From positions 1-10,387 of the forward strand of contig DNPQ01000384.1 in the NCBI GenBank assembly GCA_003501335.1: a stretch of 10,387 nt of DNA, in the 5' to 3' direction. Every line of letters begins with the position of its first letter. Position 1 is the stretch's first letter. This document shows, one piece after another, positions 7,523-10,387 of the stretch. The notes beneath the pieces were generated by a model. The model was given only the letters and a program-made list of their open reading frames with translations, was not told the DNA's origin and ran no database searches. Origin of the DNA: Bacillota bacterium. Its GTDB lineage: Bacteria; Bacillota; UBA4882; UBA8346. The position numbers and the translations under genes were made by a program.

Positions 7523-7576
7523 TAGCAAAAAGGCATGGGAATTTGAAGGTCTCAAATTTCTGCGCCTTTTTTGCTA
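7523..7576 (+). terminator. Intrinsic terminator-like hairpin after the second binding-protein gene
   Basis: TAGCAAAAAGGC at 7523-7534 pairs with GCCTTTTTTGCTA at 7564-7576, with one extra T. An inner stem AATTTGA (7540-7546) pairs with TCAAATT (7552-7558) over a 5-nt loop. The U-run is built into the right arm and the left arm is A-rich, so it could work on either strand. It begins 12 nt after the stop and lies 108 nt before the next permease, so it probably only attenuates transcription into the permeases. Confidence 0.75.
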
Positions 7577-7653
7577 CCAATAATCCGGAGTTTTCTTTGG
7601 GCAATCATTAACCCGTTGGATTCAAAGCAAAGTTTATCAGGAATACCGATATA

Positions 7654-7666
7654 GAATTGACAATTC
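7654..7666. promoter_or_regulatory. Palindrome GAATTGACAATTC ahead of the permease start
   Basis: A 13-nt perfect palindrome with 6-bp arms and a single central A, lying just before the AGAGGTGAG ribosome binding site (7671-7679) of the permease. It differs from the TTAACCGGTTAA operators. It could be a protein site or a small mRNA structure, or a chance AT-rich palindrome. Confidence 0.3.
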
Positions 7667-7684
7667 GTAAAGAGGTGAGCGGGT

Positions 7685-8587
7685 ATGAATAAGAAAAGGC
7701 GTTCGGGTAAAGGCATTCAGGATGCTCATAGCTTTTATCTATATACCAGTCCGTGGCTCGTCGGCTTTTTGGTTTTAACATTATATCCCATTTTATATTC
7801 ATTTTGGCTGATGTTCACCGACACCGGCTTGACCGGGGCCGGTAAATTCAATGGCGTTGCAAATTGGGTCTATGCGTTTCAAGAAGATCCGATTTTTTTG
7901 AAATCGTTTGGAAACACCCTTTATTATGTGATTATGTTTGTTCCATCCAGTTTGATTTTGGCATTTGTGATTGCATTATTGCTAAACCAAAAAATTAAAC
8001 TCCCGGGATTTTTCCGCACCGCATTTTACTTGCCATACATCACTTCGGGTGTCGCGGTTACTGTTTTATGGGGCTGGATCTTTAATAAAGATTACGGCCT
8101 GATTAATTATATCCTATCCCTGATTGGTATCCATGGCCCCAACTGGCTTGGAGATCCCCATATGGCGATGGTATCGATCGTAATTCTTTCTTTATGGAGC
8201 ATCGGAAATAATATCATCATTATGCTGGCTGGAATTCAGGATATCCCGCCCTCCTATTATGAAAGTGCTTATATCGACGGCGCAAGTAAATTGAATTGTA
8301 TCTTTAAAATTACGCTGCCTTTGGCCACCCCTACGATTTATTTCAACCTGATCGTGACCAATATTTTTGCATTTCAAATATTCCAACAACCTTACATATT
8401 GACTGATGGCCACGGAACCCCCCTCAATTCGACTTATACCATGAGTATGCACTTGTTTAAGAATGCCTTCGAATATGGAAAAATGGGGTATGCATCCATG
8501 GTGGCCTGGATATTGTTCATTGTGATCATGATGATTACGCTTGTTATCCAAAAGTCCGCTAAAAAATGGGTGAACTACGATTCATAA
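7685..8587 (+). CDS. Sugar ABC transporter permease, MalF/UgpA-type
   Basis: First membrane subunit of the second importer, 300 residues. It starts with a short basic cytoplasmic tail (MNKKRRSGKG) and then the family-typical YLYTSPWLVGFLVLTLYPILYSF segment (18-40). Further membrane segments lie at about 78-99, 112-132, 160-181, 217-237 and 270-289. The EAA loop is YYESAYIDGASKLNCIFKITLP at 191-212, with IDG and LP conserved. A usable ribosome binding site, AGAGGTGAG at 7671-7679, precedes the ATG. The partner permease begins 25 nt after this stop, so the two should pair. It lies downstream of a hairpin separating it from the binding-protein gene. Confidence 0.95.
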   Translation: MNKKRRSGKGIQDAHSFYLYTSPWLVGFLVLTLYPILYSFWLMFTDTGLTGAGKFNGVANWVYAFQEDPIFLKSFGNTLYYVIMFVPSSLILAFVIALLLNQKIKLPGFFRTAFYLPYITSGVAVTVLWGWIFNKDYGLINYILSLIGIHGPNWLGDPHMAMVSIVILSLWSIGNNIIIMLAGIQDIPPSYYESAYIDGASKLNCIFKITLPLATPTIYFNLIVTNIFAFQIFQQPYILTDGHGTPLNSTYTMSMHLFKNAFEYGKMGYASMVAWILFIVIMMITLVIQKSAKKWVNYDS

Positions 8588-8612
8588 ATCAAAACGGAAG
8601 AAGGGAAAACGT

Positions 8613-9488
8613 TTGTCCAGTCAAGTTATAGAAATACCGAAAAATAAGTCCATGAAGACAAGGGAATCGGTTAGCCCAGCGATCACCTATATCATCCTGA
8701 TCGTCGCCGCCGTGATCAGCATTTTCCCGTTTTTATGGATGGTGTCCACTTCGTTTAAAGGACTTTCAGAAGTCTTTGCCATGCCTCCCACGTTGATTCC
8801 CAAGAGCCCTACGTGTCAAAATTATCTGCAAGGATGGGGGTATTCCGATTTTACTACTTTTACAAAGAATAGTATTTTCGTCACCCTTATATGCACTATC
8901 GGCACAGTGCTCTCCTCCGCAGTGGTTGCGTTTGGCTTTTCCAGATATAAAGCCAGACTGTCGGGCCTGCTGATAACGGTGATGCTGGGCACCATGATGC
9001 TGCCGGCTCAGGTCACTTTAATCCCGCAATATATGTTATATAACAAATTGGGTATGATTGATACTTTCTGGCCGTTGTTTATCCCGGCTTGGTTAGGCGG
9101 CGGCGCATTTAACATCTTCTTGTTTATGCAGTTTTTCAAAAGCCTTCCAAAAGAGTTAGACGAAGCTGCCTCCATCGATGGCGCTAACAGCTTTCAATTA
9201 TTTATCCGAGTCATGCTTCCGGCCGTCAAACCGGTCATCATTGCGGTGGGTGTCATGTCCCTGGTGTATAACTGGAATGATTTTTTTACGCCGCTGATTT
9301 ATCTCAATTCTCAGCCAAACTATACGATTGCCATCGGCCTTCAGTTTTTCAAAAGTAGCTATGGCAATATGCAGGTTGGTATGATGATGGCCGTTTCGGT
9401 GATCACTCTGCTGCCGGTTTTGCTCTTGTTCTTTATTTGCCAGAAATATTTTGTCCAGGGCATTAAAATGTCCGGCTTGAAAGCTTAG
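8613..9488 (+). CDS. Carbohydrate ABC transporter permease, MalG/AraQ-type
   Basis: Second membrane subunit of the second importer, 291 residues. Hydrophobic segments are at about 24-46, 87-108, 117-135, 153-174, 204-220 and 256-276. The EAA loop LDEAASIDGANSFQLFIRVMLP (182-203) is canonical, and the protein ends in the conserved QKYFVQGIKMSGLKA tail. The start is TTG at 8613, chosen because GAAGAAGGG (8597-8605) sits 7 nt upstream. The in-frame ATG at residue 14 (8652) has no such site and would shorten the cytoplasmic N-terminus. The GH39 gene begins 13 nt downstream, with its ribosome binding site overlapping this stop codon. Confidence 0.95.
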   Translation: MSSQVIEIPKNKSMKTRESVSPAITYIILIVAAVISIFPFLWMVSTSFKGLSEVFAMPPTLIPKSPTCQNYLQGWGYSDFTTFTKNSIFVTLICTIGTVLSSAVVAFGFSRYKARLSGLLITVMLGTMMLPAQVTLIPQYMLYNKLGMIDTFWPLFIPAWLGGGAFNIFLFMQFFKSLPKELDEAASIDGANSFQLFIRVMLPAVKPVIIAVGVMSLVYNWNDFFTPLIYLNSQPNYTIAIGLQFFKSSYGNMQVGMMMAVSVITLLPVLLLFFICQKYFVQGIKMSGLKA

Positions 9489-9501
9489 GAGGAACTCACG
9501 G

Positions 9502-10387
9502 ATGTTAACATTTACAGTTGATCCGGATTCGCCAAGAGGTGTTCTGCCTCATTTTTGGGAAAAATGTGTCGGTTCCTGCCACGCCTACACGGCATTACGT
9601 GAGGATTGGCGGCAACAAATCGCCAAAGTTCATCGGGAAATGGGATTTCAATATGTCCGTTTTCATGGGTTGTTCAACGATGATATGAGCGTAGTCACAG
9701 CCGACGAACGTACTGGAGAGCTGTATTATTGCTTTGCCAATATGGATTCGATTTTAGATTTCCTGTTGAAGATAGGCATGAAACCGTTTTTAGAGTTGAG
9801 CTTTATGCCCGCTGCTTTGGCTTCCAGTGATGTCACCTGTTTTCATTATAAGGGCAATATTTCACCGCCCAAAGATTATGCCCAGTGGGCTCAGTTTATT
9901 CGCCTGTTTGCCCGTCATTTGGTAGATCGTTACGGCTTGGGAGAGGTTCGTAACTGGTATTTCGAAGTGTGGAACGAACCGAACCTGAACTATTTCTTTG
10001 CAGGAACTCAAGCTGATTATTTTAAACTGTATGAACATACAGCGCGTTCTATTAAGGAAGTTGACGTAAGGTTGCCGGTGGGCGGTCCGGCGACTGCCAT
10101 CAACGGCTGGATACCGGAACTGATTGCATACTGCAAGCAGAACCATGTACCCCTGGACTTCATTTCCACCCATCATTACCCGACCGATGATCCGTTATGG
10201 AAAAACAGTGATATCAGGTTGGAGGAGTTGTTCAAAAACTTGAATCCGGACAGTCCGGATCGTTATGAACGGGGTATTTTACAGAAAATGGCCGTAAAGG
10301 CACGCCGGGAAGCTGGAAATTTGCCGCTCTATTACACCGAATGGAACAGCTCAGCGAAATTGCCGGATAAGATTCACGATTACCCAT
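9502..10387 (+). CDS. xynB: GH39 beta-xylosidase (3' partial)
   Basis: Retaining glycoside hydrolase family 39 enzyme, expected to release xylose from the non-reducing end of xylobiose and short xylosides. The first 295 residues are visible and the frame runs open to the window edge; the well-known clostridial XynB is about 500 residues, so the C-terminal beta-sandwich is missing here. Matches to that enzyme (from memory) include CVGS near 22-25, FQYVRFHGLFNDDM at 49-62, PFLELSFMPAALAS at 95-108, and GNISPPKDYAQW at 118-129. The acid/base is Glu159 in FEVWNEPNL and the nucleophile is Glu280 in YYTEWNSS (Glu160 and Glu277 in XynB). No signal peptide is present, so it is cytoplasmic. The ATG has GGAGG at 9488-9492. 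It is the last visible gene of the second importer operon and would finish degrading oligomers trimmed by GH8. Confidence 0.95.
   Translation, partial: MLTFTVDPDSPRGVLPHFWEKCVGSCHAYTALREDWRQQIAKVHREMGFQYVRFHGLFNDDMSVVTADERTGELYYCFANMDSILDFLLKIGMKPFLELSFMPAALASSDVTCFHYKGNISPPKDYAQWAQFIRLFARHLVDRYGLGEVRNWYFEVWNEPNLNYFFAGTQADYFKLYEHTARSIKEVDVRLPVGGPATAINGWIPELIAYCKQNHVPLDFISTHHYPTDDPLWKNSDIRLEELFKNLNPDSPDRYERGILQKMAVKARREAGNLPLYYTEWNSSAKLPDKIHDYP

Noticed and set aside
7608..7622. TTAACCCGTTGG as a fourth LacI-type operator
   Set aside because: Only the left half resembles the TTAACCGGTTAA site; the central spacing and right half do not match.
7657..7662. TTGACA as a -35 box for the permease gene
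   Set aside because: A 17-bp spacer would put the -10 box at the ribosome binding site, where there is no TATAAT-like sequence; TTGACA is part of the palindrome.
8192..8551. 119-residue minus-strand frame
   Set aside because: Antisense to the MalF-type permease, including its EAA loop; no independent support.
9862..10176. 104-residue minus-strand frame
   Set aside because: It is the antisense shadow of the GH39 gene, whose plus-strand frame carries both catalytic motifs.

Overview
The window is a plus-strand-only carbohydrate-utilisation locus from a moderately low-GC member of the Firmicutes (Bacillota). That assignment is inferred from strong AGGAGG-type ribosome binding sites, TTG starts next to good Shine-Dalgarno sequences, a consensus sigma-A promoter (TTGACA, 17 bp, TATAAT), and a LplA/LplB/YtcP-type sugar transporter. 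The two recognisable glycosidases are a GH8 enzyme of the reducing-end xylose-releasing exo-oligoxylanase (Rex) type and a GH39 beta-xylosidase. Together they point to uptake and intracellular breakdown of xylo-oligosaccharides from plant xylan, probably in an anaerobic or soil plant-polymer degrader. The genus cannot be set from this sequence.

Layout. (1) 1-3552: first ABC importer: a substrate-binding protein cut by the left edge, a terminator-like hairpin, then two LplB/YtcP-type permeases. (2) 3553-3676: non-coding leader with small hairpins. (3) 3677-4813: GH8 exo-oligoxylanase without a signal peptide. (4) 4810-4879: consensus promoter with an operator palindrome. (5) 4880-5887: LacI-family repressor. 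(6) 5888-6218: regulatory region with two further copies of the same operator inside a 56-nt imperfect direct repeat. (7) 6219-9488: second ABC importer: binding protein, terminator-like hairpin, two MalF/MalG-type permeases. (8) 9502 to the right edge: GH39 beta-xylosidase, cut after 295 residues with both catalytic glutamates present.

How it works together (inference from families and order). Each half has the order binding protein, hairpin, permease, permease, cytoplasmic glycosidase, with the repressor between the halves. The importers bring in oligosaccharides. GH8 would trim xylose from reducing ends, and GH39 would cleave xylobiose or short xylosides from the non-reducing end. The LacI-family protein probably represses its own promoter and the second importer operon through the three TTAACCGGTTAA sites. 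No ATPase gene is in the window, so both importers probably use a shared MsmX-like ATPase encoded elsewhere.

I see no mobile element, CRISPR array, tRNA or rRNA, and no gene cluster of unknown type. The most unusual content is regulatory: the three-operator arrangement, the operator-bearing direct repeat, and the possible attenuator ahead of the GH8 gene.
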